DNA from: Sagittula stellata E-37
GTDB lineage: Bacteria > Pseudomonadota > Alphaproteobacteria > Rhodobacterales > Rhodobacteraceae
NCBI RefSeq assembly: GCF_039724765.1
Contig: NZ_CP155729.1
Coordinates: forward strand, 3,791,501 to 3,855,500
DNA: 64,000 nt
Direction: 5' to 3'
Both the position numbers and the translations under genes were made by a program. Positions 50,573 to 59,356 of the stretch are shown piece after piece; position 1 is the stretch's first letter, and each line of letters begins with the position of its first letter. Under the pieces are notes generated by a model. It was given only the letters and a program-made list of their open reading frames with translations, searched no databases and was not told where the DNA came from.

Positions 50573-52171
50573 ATGACACCTGAAACGCTCCTCTCCCTCC
50601 TGAACGCGACGCCCGGCTGGGCGGCGCAGGCCGCGGCCGCCGACCTCGACGACACCGCAACGCTGCAGATCCTCTCGGAGGCGGCGAAGGTCGCCGGGAC
50701 CACGCTCGCGCCGATGGCCGCCAGGGCCGACGAGACAGGCTGCCGGGTCGAGCAAGGGCGGGTCAGGACGCCCGAAGGCTACGGGGACGCCTTCCGGCAA
50801 ATGGGCGCGGACGGCTGGATCGCGTCCGACCTGGGATCCGATCTCGGCGGTATGGACATGCCGCTGGCGCTGCACGCGGCGGCATCCCTGCCGATGGAGG
50901 GCGCGGCCCTGCCCTTCATGATGCTGTTGGGCTCCACCCGCGCGGCGGCACATTGCCTTGCCGCCACCGCGCCGGACCTGGCGGCGGAATGGTGCCCGAA
51001 ACTCGCCTCCGGTGAGTGGGCGGCGACGATCTGCATCTCCGAGCCGGACGCCGGGTCGGACGTGGGCCGCATCCGCACGAAGGCCATGCCTGCGGGCGAC
51101 GGCTGGACCGTCTCGGGCACGAAATGCTGGATCAGCTTCGGCGATCACGACATGGCGGAGCGCATCGGACACCTCTGCCTCGCCCGGACCGGCGCGCCGG
51201 AGGACGGAACGCGCGGCCTGTCGCTGTTCCTCGTGGCCGACACCCTGGACGACGGCACGCGCAATGGCATCTTCGTCGAGCGAATCGAGGAGAAGCTGGG
51301 CCTGCACGGTTCGCCGACCTGCGTCCTGCGGTTCGAGACCGCCGAAGCCAGCCTGATCGGCACGCCCGGGCGCGGGTTGCCTGCCCTCTTCAACATGATC
51401 GAGCTGATGCGACTGCAGGTCGGGGTACAGGGCGCGGGCGTCGCCGCAACATGCGCCACGCTGGCGCGGGACTACGCCGATGACCGACGCCAGGGCGGCC
51501 GCCCCGACGCGGCCCCTGTCGCCATCGCGTCGCACCCGGATGTGCGACGCCAGCTTTGGCAGATGGAGGCGCGCGCCCTGATCGCAACGGCGCTTGTCGT
51601 GGAAACCGCCGTGACCCTGGGCGACGCCCATGCCGGCAACACGGAGGCAGCGGCGCTCTCGGCCTTCCTCCTGCCGCTGGCCAAGACCTTTGGCGGCGAG
51701 CTGGGGCAGGCGAATGCGGATGCCGCGATCCAGGTGCTGGGCGGCGCGGGTTACACGCGGGAATGGCCCGCCGAGCGGCACTTTCGCGATGTCCGCATCA
51801 CCACGGTCTACGAAGGCACCACCGGCATGCAGGCCCAGGACGTGCTGTTCCGCCGTTTGCTGAAGGACGGCCCGGCGATCCGCGCGGCCCTGCTGGCCCG
51901 GCTCGACGGCGGATCGGTCTTCCCGACCCTGCTGGCACGGCTGGATACCCTCGTCGAGCGCCTGTCCGGCGCAACGCCCGCAGCGCAGGCGCTTGCGGCG
52001 GACGCGGCCCTGCGCGCCGCCTGGGAGGTGGTCGCCGCCGGGCTGGCGGAACGCCTGCGGGCCGCGCTCGGCCAAGAGGATGCGCTGGACCTGTGGCTCT
52101 TTGGCGCCGCGGCGCGGATGGGCGTGGCAGAAGCATCCGTGGACTGGGCGTTGGCGGTTTCGGATCGCTGA
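50573..52171 (+). CDS. Acyl-CoA dehydrogenase
   Basis: A 532-residue FAD-dependent dehydrogenase, longer than canonical ~380-residue enzymes and like the C-terminally extended AcdA/FadE-type forms. ICISEPDAGSDVGRIRTKA (about 152-170) and TVSGTKCWISFGDHD are the FAD/substrate region. QVLGGAGYTREWPAERHFRDVRI and YEGTTGMQAQD near residues 382-425 hold the conserved C-terminal elements. It could oxidise the phenylpropanoyl-CoA side chain during beta-oxidation. The start MTPETLLSLLNATP at 50573 fits; upstream frame is repeat-derived. Confidence 0.92.
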   Translation: MTPETLLSLLNATPGWAAQAAAADLDDTATLQILSEAAKVAGTTLAPMAARADETGCRVEQGRVRTPEGYGDAFRQMGADGWIASDLGSDLGGMDMPLALHAAASLPMEGAALPFMMLLGSTRAAAHCLAATAPDLAAEWCPKLASGEWAATICISEPDAGSDVGRIRTKAMPAGDGWTVSGTKCWISFGDHDMAERIGHLCLARTGAPEDGTRGLSLFLVADTLDDGTRNGIFVERIEEKLGLHGSPTCVLRFETAEASLIGTPGRGLPALFNMIELMRLQVGVQGAGVAATCATLARDYADDRRQGGRPDAAPVAIASHPDVRRQLWQMEARALIATALVVETAVTLGDAHAGNTEAAALSAFLLPLAKTFGGELGQANADAAIQVLGGAGYTREWPAERHFRDVRITTVYEGTTGMQAQDVLFRRLLKDGPAIRAALLARLDGGSVFPTLLARLDTLVERLSGATPAAQALAADAALRAAWEVVAAGLAERLRAALGQEDALDLWLFGAAARMGVAEASVDWALAVSDR

Positions 52172-52248
52172 CGCGATCCGACCCGCGCGCCCTGCGGGCG
52201 CGCGGGATGGCAGGCGGATAACCGTGCGACGACGCCCGGCATCGGGTC

Positions 52249-52290
52249 GGTTGCGCCGTTGCAGGGCAGGTATTTTTGCCAAGATGAAGA
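52249..52290 (+). repeat. Dispersed REP-like element A, copy after the acyl-CoA dehydrogenase
   Basis: A short stem (GTTGCGCCGTTGCAGGGC region) precedes AGGTATTT, TTG and CCAAGATGAAGA. It lies between convergent acyl-CoA dehydrogenase and aldo/keto reductase genes. Confidence 0.7.
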
Positions 52291-52333
52291 CAGGGGCCTT
52301 GCCCTGCCGGATCGGCGCGTCGACGGCGTCCGG

Positions 52334-53335
52334 TCAGCAGTAGTCTTCCGGCCCCACCGATTGCGCCGCCGAGTAGCGTGCGCCGTGGCACCAGCCCACG
52401 GGCAGCCTGCGTTCGATCTCGGCCAGGGTTTCAGGCGGCAGGTTCATCTCTGCGCCCGCGACTAGTTCCGCGAAATGCGCGGTGCTGCGGGTGCCCGGGA
52501 TCGCATGGATGGCGGGGCTCTTTGCAAGCGTCCAGGCGATGGCGAGAGATGCAGTCGCCACGCCCATGTCGGCCGCCATATCGCGCAGAGGGGCGCTGGC
52601 GGCCAGATTCCGTTCGAGGTTGCCGCCGATGAAGCGTGGGTTGGCCGAGAGGAAACCGCTCGCCGCGACCCGCTCTGCCGTCGGTGGCGTGTCCGACAGA
52701 AGCGCCCGCCCGACCGGCGAGAAGGCGACCAGCGCCGTGCCGAGGTCCTGGCAGGCCTGGATGAGGCCGAGTTCAGGCAGCCGCGTCTGGAGCGAGTATT
52801 CCGACTGAACCGCGGCCACCGGCGCCACGGCGGCGGCGCGCCGGAGCGAGGTGGGTGCGATCTCGGAAAAGCCGAAGGACGCGATCTTGCCCTTCGCCAC
52901 GAGTGTGGCGAGAAACTCCGTCACCGTTTCGATCTCGTGCCGGGGATCGCGCCGATGGACATAGAACAGGGCCACCCGCTCCACGCCGAGGCGGCGCAGG
53001 CTCTGGTCCAGTTCCGCCTCCAGATGTTCGGGCGCGTTGTCGAAGCTGCGCCGTCCCTCAGCATCCTTGGTGATCGCGGCCTTCGTGGCGATGGTAAAAG
53101 GCATGTCGCCTTTCCCCGCGTAGCGCTTGAGATAGGCGCCGATGGTCTCTTCGGAGCGGCCCATGCCGTAGACGTTGGAGGTGTCGAGGTGCGTCACGCC
53201 CGCGTCGAGCGCCGCGTCGAGCACGGCATGCGCCTCTTCGACGCTGACCGGACCGTAGAAGTCCGAGAAGGACATCGCACCCACGCCCAGTGCGGCGACT
53301 TCCGGTCCGCCAGCCCCCAGTCTCCGTTTCAGCAT
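52334..53335 (-). CDS. Aldo/keto reductase
   Basis: A 333-residue NADPH-dependent TIM-barrel oxidoreductase. LGVGAMSFSDFYGP (16-29), DTSNVYGMGRSEETIGAYLK (catalytic Asp/Tyr, about 52-71), the lysine in FTIATKAAI and the histidine in LFYVHRRDPRHEIE complete the tetrad. AFSPVGRALLS and IPGTRSTAHFAEL bind the cofactor. In this cluster it may reduce an aromatic aldehyde. It lies 116 bases after the monooxygenase gene in the minus-strand run. Confidence 0.92.
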   Translation of the reverse strand: MLKRRLGAGGPEVAALGVGAMSFSDFYGPVSVEEAHAVLDAALDAGVTHLDTSNVYGMGRSEETIGAYLKRYAGKGDMPFTIATKAAITKDAEGRRSFDNAPEHLEAELDQSLRRLGVERVALFYVHRRDPRHEIETVTEFLATLVAKGKIASFGFSEIAPTSLRRAAAVAPVAAVQSEYSLQTRLPELGLIQACQDLGTALVAFSPVGRALLSDTPPTAERVAASGFLSANPRFIGGNLERNLAASAPLRDMAADMGVATASLAIAWTLAKSPAIHAIPGTRSTAHFAELVAGAEMNLPPETLAEIERRLPVGWCHGARYSAAQSVGPEDYC

Positions 53336-53451
53336 CGGCCGCGTCCTTCGCTTGTTCCTGTCCGCGACCATCCCCGAAAACCGCGCCCGCGCCAAGGCTA
53401 CACGGCCATGTTTCCGGGTGTCGGGACGCCGGCGCCTGCCTGAGGGTCCTG

Positions 53452-54720
53452 TCAGACGCGTGCGCCCTGGGCGATCATGCGGGGGGCTTCGTTCAGGGCC
53501 TCTCGGGCGAACCCCGCCGCCGCCTTGTAGCCCGCCATGAAGGCGTCGCGTTCCGCTGGCGGGATGACGGTGTCGATGTCGTCGAATTCTCCGCCGCAGC
53601 GTTCGTCCACCATGTTCAGGAGGCCAAAGGGACCGGCGCCGCGATTGCGCAGCACTAGCTGGCCCACGGGTTCGGCAAGGCGCGCGTCGTAGGCGGCCAA
53701 CGCCGACGGACCGACGCCCTCGGCCAGCAGGCATTGCCCCAGGGTACGCGCGTCGATCACAGCCTGGCTCGCGCCGTTGGAGCCGGTAGGGTACATCGCA
53801 TGGGCCGCGTCGCCCATGAGAGCCACCCGCCCATCGACCCAGGTCGGGATCGGATCGCGGTCGATCATCGGGTTCTCGTAGGCGATGTCGGCACGGGCCA
53901 GCAAGTCGGGAACATCCAGCCAGTCGTAACGGAAGCCTTCGAAATGATGGGCGAATTCAGAGATTTCGACCGGGCGGAACCAGCCGCTTTCGCCGCGGCC
54001 CTCGCTCTTGTCGACAACGAGTTCGGCGATCCAGTTGACCGTGGCCAGCCCGTCCGCGTCCGGCGCGGAGATCGGGTAGATGACCATCCGGTGGCGGTGC
54101 GTGCCCAGCCCCACGAAGCTGGAGCCGGTGCGGATCGGGGCCGCGCGCGTTGTGCCGCGCCACATGATCGCGCCGCCCCAGTGGATCGGCGGCTGGTCGG
54201 GGTGCATCTGCGCACGGGTGGCGGAATGGATGCCCTCCGCGCCAATCAGCAGGCTGCCACGGGCCCGGACCTCGCCGGCTTCGGTCTGCATCACCAGCGT
54301 GACGCCCTCGTCGTCCTGTGCATAGCCGACGGAGGCATGGCCGGTCCGTACCGCGTCTTCGCCCGCCCGCGTGCGGAAGGCTTCGAGCAGTGCGATGTGG
54401 AAGGCGCCGCGATGCACCGCGTACTGCGGCCAGTTGTAGCCGGCTTCGAGCCCGCGCGGCTCGGCGTAGATGTCGTTGCCGTTCAACCCGACCAATGCCC
54501 ATTCGCGCGCGGGCACGCCGACGCGGTCCAGCACCTCCGGCCCGATGCCCAGGTCGTAGAGTTCCCGGACCGCATTCGGTTGCAGGTTGATGCCCACGCC
54601 AAGCGGCTTCAGTTCGCGCACCTTCTCGTAGACGACGCAGGGCACGCCGATCTGGTGCAGTGTCAGCGCCGTCACGAGGCCGCCGATGCCCCCTCCGGCG
54701 ATCAGGACCGGGTCGGTCAT
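53452..54720 (-). CDS. FAD-dependent aromatic monooxygenase (group A hydroxylase)
   Basis: A 422-residue flavoprotein hydroxylase of the salicylate/3-hydroxybenzoate hydroxylase-like (PhzS-like) group. VLIAGGGIGGLVTALTLHQIG (5-25, GxGxxG) binds FAD, the GVGINLQPNA segment follows, and the DG/GD motifs appear as GAEGIHSATR and ALMGDAAHAMYPTGSNGASQ (about 304-323). It inserts oxygen into an aromatic ring using NAD(P)H. It is coupled to the MarR gene upstream, one base from its stop. Confidence 0.92.
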   Translation of the reverse strand: MTDPVLIAGGGIGGLVTALTLHQIGVPCVVYEKVRELKPLGVGINLQPNAVRELYDLGIGPEVLDRVGVPAREWALVGLNGNDIYAEPRGLEAGYNWPQYAVHRGAFHIALLEAFRTRAGEDAVRTGHASVGYAQDDEGVTLVMQTEAGEVRARGSLLIGAEGIHSATRAQMHPDQPPIHWGGAIMWRGTTRAAPIRTGSSFVGLGTHRHRMVIYPISAPDADGLATVNWIAELVVDKSEGRGESGWFRPVEISEFAHHFEGFRYDWLDVPDLLARADIAYENPMIDRDPIPTWVDGRVALMGDAAHAMYPTGSNGASQAVIDARTLGQCLLAEGVGPSALAAYDARLAEPVGQLVLRNRGAGPFGLLNMVDERCGGEFDDIDTVIPPAERDAFMAGYKAAAGFAREALNEAPRMIAQGARV

Positions 54721-54721
54721 G

Positions 54722-55171
54722 TCAGCTCTCCATCTTCAGGTAGCGCCGAAGGAGCGTCTTCAGCTGATCCGCGTCCGCATTGCTGAGCGGAACGGGCGAG
54801 GCGCCCTCATGGATTTCGAACGACGGGCGGAGCGCATCGACACGGGCCGTGCCCGCCTCTGTCAGCCAGAGTTCCACCGACCGCTTGTCGCCTTCCGGCA
54901 CGGTGCGCCGCACGAGGCCTTCGGCCTCCATCCCGTGCACCATCTTCGTCATGTGCGCCCGCTTGATCCGCAGCGCCTTCGCCAGCACGCCCTGGCGGAC
55001 GCCGGGGTTCTCGGCCAGCATCAGCAGCACCGACCACTCGCCCGGACGCATCCCGGCGGATTCGAAGTCGCTGTAGAACTGGGCGAAACTGCGCAGCTGC
55101 GACAGGCGCAGCAGAAACCCGAGACTGTCCGCCAGCGGGCCGAACGCCAGGGCGTCATCGCCCTCAGGCAT
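54722..55171 (-). CDS. MarR-family transcriptional regulator
   Basis: A 149-residue winged-helix regulator. PGEWSVLLMLAENPGVRQGV and AKALRIKRAHMTKMVHGMEAEGLVRR (about 43-90) form the HTH and wing. EGDKRSVELWLTEAG is the conserved wing (D..R motif). It lies between the crotonase gene and the monooxygenase gene, and overlaps the crotonase stop by eight bases. MarR regulators such as FerC/FerR sense hydroxycinnamoyl-CoA thioesters; two palindromes in this cluster are candidate targets. Confidence 0.92.
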   Translation of the reverse strand: MPEGDDALAFGPLADSLGFLLRLSQLRSFAQFYSDFESAGMRPGEWSVLLMLAENPGVRQGVLAKALRIKRAHMTKMVHGMEAEGLVRRTVPEGDKRSVELWLTEAGTARVDALRPSFEIHEGASPVPLSNADADQLKTLLRRYLKMES

Positions 55172-55949
55172 TGGGGTCCTGCACCTTGGCGGCGCGCTTT
55201 TCGAGGAAGGCGCGCAGGCGGTCCTTCGCATCGTCGGTCATGGTGGCAAGGCTCGCGACCATGGATTCGGCGAAGAGCCCGTCCTCCGACGACATGTCGG
55301 CGATACGCGGCAGGGCATTGATGATCGCGTAGTTGGTGAACTCGGCGTTGGTGGCCATCTGCTCGGCCAGAGCGACGGCCCTGGTCAGCGCCTCGCCCTC
55401 GGGCACCACGTAGGATACTCCGCCCCAGGCCTCGGCTTCGGTGGCTTTCAGAGCGCGCCCGGTCAGCATCATGTCGCCCATGCGGGCCGCGCCGATCAGC
55501 CGGGCGATGCGGACGGAGCCGCCGCCGCCCACGAAGATGCCACGCTGGCCTTCGGGCAGGGCGAAGAAGGCGGTCTGGTCCGCCACGCGGACCTGGGTGG
55601 ACGCGGCCAATTCAAAGCCACCGCCCACGGCAGCGCCGCTGATCGCCGCGACGAAGGGGATTGTGCCGCGCTCGATCCCGTCGAAGACGGCGTGCCAGCG
55701 GCGCGACCCTTTCACGGCCTCGAAGAGCGGCTTCTCGGAATGCTCGGCCAGGTCGAGACCGGCGCAGAAATGTTTGCCATGGCCGAAGATCACCCCCGCG
55801 CGCGCTTCCTTCTGCGCGCGCTGGACGGCCTCGTGGATGGCTTCGACGAAACGGTCGGAGATCGCGTTTCGTTTGTCCGGACGGTTCAGTCCGATCAGCG
55901 CGACGGCGCCCTTGAGCTCGTAAGTGACGAGCGTCTCTGTCGTGTCCAT
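55164..55949 (-). CDS. Crotonase/enoyl-CoA hydratase family protein
   Basis: A 261-residue crotonase-fold enzyme. ALIGLNRPDKRNAISDRFVE (17-36), HGKHFCAGLDLAEH (about 57-70, first oxyanion glycine) and AAISGAAVGGGFELAASTQVRVA (second oxyanion segment, about 104-126) are present, and the catalytic-loop region LPEGQRGIFVGGGGSVRIAR is glutamate-containing. It may hydrate or cleave feruloyl-CoA-like thioesters, but it is not a close visual match to classical Ech. First gene of the MarR-containing operon. Confidence 0.9.
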   Translation of the reverse strand: MDTTETLVTYELKGAVALIGLNRPDKRNAISDRFVEAIHEAVQRAQKEARAGVIFGHGKHFCAGLDLAEHSEKPLFEAVKGSRRWHAVFDGIERGTIPFVAAISGAAVGGGFELAASTQVRVADQTAFFALPEGQRGIFVGGGGSVRIARLIGAARMGDMMLTGRALKATEAEAWGGVSYVVPEGEALTRAVALAEQMATNAEFTNYAIINALPRIADMSSEDGLFAESMVASLATMTDDAKDRLRAFLEKRAAKVQDPNA

Positions 55950-55984
55950 GCGATCCTCCCGGGGCAGCCGTTTTCGGCGCCAGT

Positions 55985-56021
55985 TTGTTCACACGTAAAC
56001 AATGTTGTCGAGTCGTGTCAA
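55985..56021 (-). promoter_or_regulatory. Putative MarR operator and promoter of the crotonase operon
   Basis: On the minus strand TTGACA (56021-56016) is followed after 13 bases by TTGTTTACGTGTGAACAA (56002-55985), a palindrome with TTGTT/AACAA arms. The expected -10 region falls inside the palindrome, so a bound repressor would block the promoter. Geometry matches the site at 48423-48459. Confidence 0.6.
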
Positions 56022-56204
56022 CGCGGGAGCGTGCAGTTTCGGGGCGATAGGGGCTTCTGCGTGGGGGGGTCTGGCTTTGGCAGGTCCCGCCTGGCGCCGC
56101 CGCGGGCCCGTTGCCCACGCGATTACAGCCGCTATCCGGGCGCGCGTCCAGAGCGTTTCGGCCCATGGATGCCCCGTTCGGCGCGGGCGCGGCCTGCTTT
56201 CGTT

Positions 56205-56966
56205 TCAGCCGGGCGCGCGTTCCGCCCAGCCGGCAAAGATCTTTTCGAGCGCGACCACCACGTAATAGAGAACGATGCCAAGGAAGGCGAGCGCGATGAG
56301 GACGGCGAACATCAGCGGATAGTCGGAGTTGGTCTTTCCCGAGTCGAAGAGCGCGCCGAGCCCCCGCCCGTGGGGCGAGACGATCTCCATCAGGTTGGTG
56401 CCGATGAAGGCCAACGTGACCGAGACCTTCAGCGCGCCGAAGAACTCCGGCAGGGTCTTGGGCAGCGCGATCTTCCAGAAGATCGTGGTCTGCGAAGCGC
56501 CGAGCGAGCGCAGGATGTCGCGGTATTCCGGTTCGAGCGTCGACAGCCCGATGGAGATCGACACGGCGATCGGGAAGAAGGAGATCATGAAAGCGATCAG
56601 CACGGTGTTGAAGTCGTGCATGCCCACGAACATCAGGGCGATGATCGGCACGACGGTGGCCTTCGGGATGGCGTTGAAGCCCACCAGCAACGGGTAGAGC
56701 GCGTCGCGCATCGTGCGGGAAAAACCCATGACCATGCCGATGGCGACACCCACCACGATGGCCAGCAACAGCCCTGCCACCGTGCGCCAGAGCGTCTGCC
56801 AGCCCATCACGAGGAACAGCTCCCAGTAGCGTGTGTAGGCGGGCAGGAGATCCGAGGGCGAGGCCATCTTGTAGTTCGGCCAGCCCATGGCCCAGACCAG
56901 CAACTCCCAAAGCAGCAGGAAGACGATGACGGCGACGACCGGGGTGAGAAAGGCTTTGAGGCGCAT
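56205..56966 (-). CDS. ABC transporter permease (SsuC/TauC/ThiX-like)
   Basis: A 253-residue inner-membrane permease with six predicted hydrophobic helices. The binding-protein-dependent transport motif appears as LGASQTTIFWKIALPKTLPE (about 162-181), with the EAA-loop glycine conserved. The family imports taurine, sulfonates, nitrate or pyrimidines. It is the last gene of the substrate-binding/ATPase/permease run; 105 bases separate it from the ATPase gene. Confidence 0.93.
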   Translation of the reverse strand: MRLKAFLTPVVAVIVFLLLWELLVWAMGWPNYKMASPSDLLPAYTRYWELFLVMGWQTLWRTVAGLLLAIVVGVAIGMVMGFSRTMRDALYPLLVGFNAIPKATVVPIIALMFVGMHDFNTVLIAFMISFFPIAVSISIGLSTLEPEYRDILRSLGASQTTIFWKIALPKTLPEFFGALKVSVTLAFIGTNLMEIVSPHGRGLGALFDSGKTNSDYPLMFAVLIALAFLGIVLYYVVVALEKIFAGWAERAPG

Positions 56967-57071
56967 GGCGGTTCTTTTCGGTCAGGCGGCGGCGCGTGTG
57001 GCGGCGTCGGAAGGTGAGTATTTTGGAAGCGGAGAAGCAGGGGGAAGCGCGCTTGCCGGAGAGGCGTGCCC

Positions 57072-57854
57072 TCAGGCAGCCGCCCTCCCCTGCGCGATCT
57101 CGATCTGGTGGCGCAGGATGCCCAGCATCTCGGCGGCCTCGGCGGTGTAGAGGTGATCGAGGTCGCGCGGGCCGGTGTCCGGGACGTCGAGCACATATTG
57201 CGTCCGCGCCGGCCGCCCCGAGAGCACGATCACCTGGTCTGCAAGGAAGATCGACTCCCGCAGGTCGTGGGTGATGAGCACGCCGGTGAAGGGCTCCTTC
57301 TCCTTCACCCTGTGCATGGTCTGCCACAGGTCCTCGCGGGTGAAAGCGTCGAGCGCTCCGAAGGGTTCGTCGAGGATCAGCACCTCGGGTTTGTGCACCA
57401 GCGCCCGGCAAAGCGAGGCGCGCTGGCGCATGCCCCCCGAGAGTTCGGAGGGGCGCTTGTCCTCGAAACCGGTGAGCCCGACGAGCGAGAGCAGGTGGCG
57501 CGCGCGGTCTTCCTGTTCCTTCCTCGACAGCTTGTTCGGCACGATTTCGAGCGGCAGGATCACGTTCTGCAGGATCGTGCGCCACTCCAGCAGAACCGGG
57601 TTCTGGAAGGCCATGCCGACGGTGGAGCGCGGCCCCTTCACCGGTTCGCCGTGCAGCCAGACCTCGCCGTGGTCCGGTTTCATCAACCCCGCGATCAGCC
57701 GCGTCAGGGTGGACTTGCCGCAGCCGGACGGTCCGACTACGGCGCAGAACCCGCCTTCGGGGACGGAGACGTTCAGGCCGTCCAGCACCGGCAAGGGGCC
57801 GTTCTGCGTCTGGTAGGTGTGCCGCACCTCCTTGATGTCGATCAGATTTGCCAT
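57072..57854 (-). CDS. ABC transporter ATP-binding protein (SsuB/TauB-like)
   Basis: A 260-residue ATPase. VGPSGCGKSTLTRLIAG (39-55) is Walker A, LSGGMRQRASLCRAL (about 138-152) the signature, VLILDEPFGALDAFTRE (about 159-175) Walker B with D-loop, and LITHDLRES the switch histidine. It energises import through the adjacent permease. The upstream binding-protein gene is separated by a strong hairpin. Confidence 0.94.
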   Translation of the reverse strand: MANLIDIKEVRHTYQTQNGPLPVLDGLNVSVPEGGFCAVVGPSGCGKSTLTRLIAGLMKPDHGEVWLHGEPVKGPRSTVGMAFQNPVLLEWRTILQNVILPLEIVPNKLSRKEQEDRARHLLSLVGLTGFEDKRPSELSGGMRQRASLCRALVHKPEVLILDEPFGALDAFTREDLWQTMHRVKEKEPFTGVLITHDLRESIFLADQVIVLSGRPARTQYVLDVPDTGPRDLDHLYTAEAAEMLGILRHQIEIAQGRAAA

Positions 57855-57915
57855 GTGGCCCCCGCGCCCGGTCGTGTCATTTATAAAGGGGCCGGACCCC
57901 TGGCCCGGCCCGTTC

Positions 57916-57955
57916 GTAGGGTGGGGGTTCCGCCCGTCAGGGCGGGTTCCCCACC
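57916..57955 (-). repeat. Nested hairpin (family B) between the binding-protein and ATPase genes
   Basis: GGTGGGG (57920-57926) pairs with CCCCACC (57949-57955), and inside it CCGCCC pairs with GGGCGG around GTCA, giving an almost perfect two-step stem. It begins with GTAGGG like other family-B copies. Lying in the message between the binding-protein and ATPase genes, it could stabilise the upstream mRNA or attenuate the downstream genes. Confidence 0.6.
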
Positions 57956-57962
57956 TGTCCTG

Positions 57963-58976
57963 TCATTCCAGCGCGAAGCCGCTGTCCGGCAGGTAGGCGT
58001 CTGTGAAATACAACGCCGCGTCCGGCTCGTTCTGGAACGCGTAGGTCAGTTTCATCTGCTCGATGGCGTTTTCCATGCGGGCGTCGTCGATCCCGCCGAA
58101 GCCGTTGGCCTGCGTCCAGTCGGTCACCACGTTGGCGTCGATGGCCAGTTGCAGGCGGCGCTCTTCCAGGCCGGCATCCGCGGCCGGGTTGCGCTCCAGC
58201 AGGCTTTCGGTGGCGCCCGCCGGATCGGCGATCGCATCCTTCCAGCCCATGGCGACGGCCTCGAGGAAGCCCTTCACGGCCTCCGGGTTCTCGGCAGCGA
58301 AGTCGGTGTTGACGATGATCGCATTGCCGTACAGGTCGACGCCGTGATCCGCCATCAGGATGGTCGAGATGTCGTCCTCCGGCACGCCCAGCCGCACGAG
58401 GTTGAGGAAGGACGAGAAGCTGAAGCCGGTCACGGAGGCCACCTTGCCCTCCGCCAGCATCGGCTCGCGGGTCGGAAAGCCCACCGGTTCCACCGTGATC
58501 GCGTCCATGTCGAGATCGTTCTCGGCGGCGAAGATCGGGAACTGCGCCCATGCGCCGTCCGGCGGCGGCGCGCCCAGCACCTTGCCTTCAAGGTCCTTCG
58601 GCGTCTCGACCCCCAGCGACTTGCGTCCGACAACCGCGAAGGGCGGCTTGTCGTAAATCATCATGACCGCCGTCACCGGCGCGCCGGGGTTCTGGTCGAG
58701 GAACTTGATGAGCGAGTTGATGTCCGCGAAACCCACCGGGAAGGCGCCGGTGGCGACCTTCGGAATGGCGTCGAGCGAGCCTTGCCCGGCGGTCACCTCC
58801 ACCGTGAGATCGGCATCGCCGAAAAAGCCCTTGTCGATGGCGACGAAGTACGGCGCGGACGGCCCTTCGAATTTCCAGTCCAGTGCGAACGGCATGTCGG
58901 TCTCGGCGGCGGCCCCGGTGGAAAGTCCGGTGGCCAGCGACAGACCGGCGAGCGCGAACAGATTGCGATGCAGCAC
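57963..58976 (-). CDS. ABC transporter substrate-binding protein (NMT1/SsuA-like)
   Basis: A 337-residue periplasmic protein with signal peptide MLHRNLFALAGLSLATGLST and cleavage near AAA-ET (about 25). The NMT1/THI5-like fold shows ALDWKFEGPSAPYFVAIDKG (about 31-50), VGFADINSLIKFLDQ, LEGKVLGAPPPDGAW and AVKGFLEAVAMGWKDAI. The ligand could be a pyrimidine, sulfonate or aromatic acid; its neighbourhood favours an aromatic acid but the sequence does not decide. First gene of the transporter run. Confidence 0.92.
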   Translation of the reverse strand: MLHRNLFALAGLSLATGLSTGAAAETDMPFALDWKFEGPSAPYFVAIDKGFFGDADLTVEVTAGQGSLDAIPKVATGAFPVGFADINSLIKFLDQNPGAPVTAVMMIYDKPPFAVVGRKSLGVETPKDLEGKVLGAPPPDGAWAQFPIFAAENDLDMDAITVEPVGFPTREPMLAEGKVASVTGFSFSSFLNLVRLGVPEDDISTILMADHGVDLYGNAIIVNTDFAAENPEAVKGFLEAVAMGWKDAIADPAGATESLLERNPAADAGLEERRLQLAIDANVVTDWTQANGFGGIDDARMENAIEQMKLTYAFQNEPDAALYFTDAYLPDSGFALE

Positions 58977-59356
58977 GGTGTCTCTCCCCTGTCAGGTTGT
59001 GTGCCCCCTTTTCGTCCGTCAGGGCGGGGGCCCGGCAATCACCCTGCCATGGCGCAGGCGCGCGGGTGAAGCGAAACGTGCAAAAATCGGGCACGCGTGC
59101 GCCTCGCGCCCAAATTTCGCGCAACGCCCCGCGTGCGCCTTTGATCGGGCCGCGCCGCCCGATCGGCTCCGGCGATCGCTCCGACAGGCACACGCGCCCG
59201 ATCACTGCGGGCCGTCCGCAGCGCCTCCTACTGCAACAGACTGAACCCGACCGAAAAAATGACAAACACGCTTCCAAAACCCAACGCGGGATGTATCGTG
59301 AGCCACAATTGATCCATCGGGTTCCGCCGAGCCCGCTATTGAGGAACAGGTATTTC
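58977..59356. other. Divergent intergenic region before the coiled-coil gene
   Basis: About 380 bases without a gene. It must hold promoters for the minus-strand transporter and for the plus-strand coiled-coil gene. AT-rich patches occur near 59250-59310 (AAAAAATGACAAACACG, CACAATTGATCC). GAGGAAC lies eleven bases before the ATG at 59357. I see no palindrome of note. Confidence 0.5.

Noticed and set aside
56990..57050. A further copy of element A between the ATPase and permease genes
   Set aside because: GTGAGTATTTTGGAAGCGGAG resembles the tail only loosely and lacks the stem and CCAAGATGAAG; too degenerate to count.
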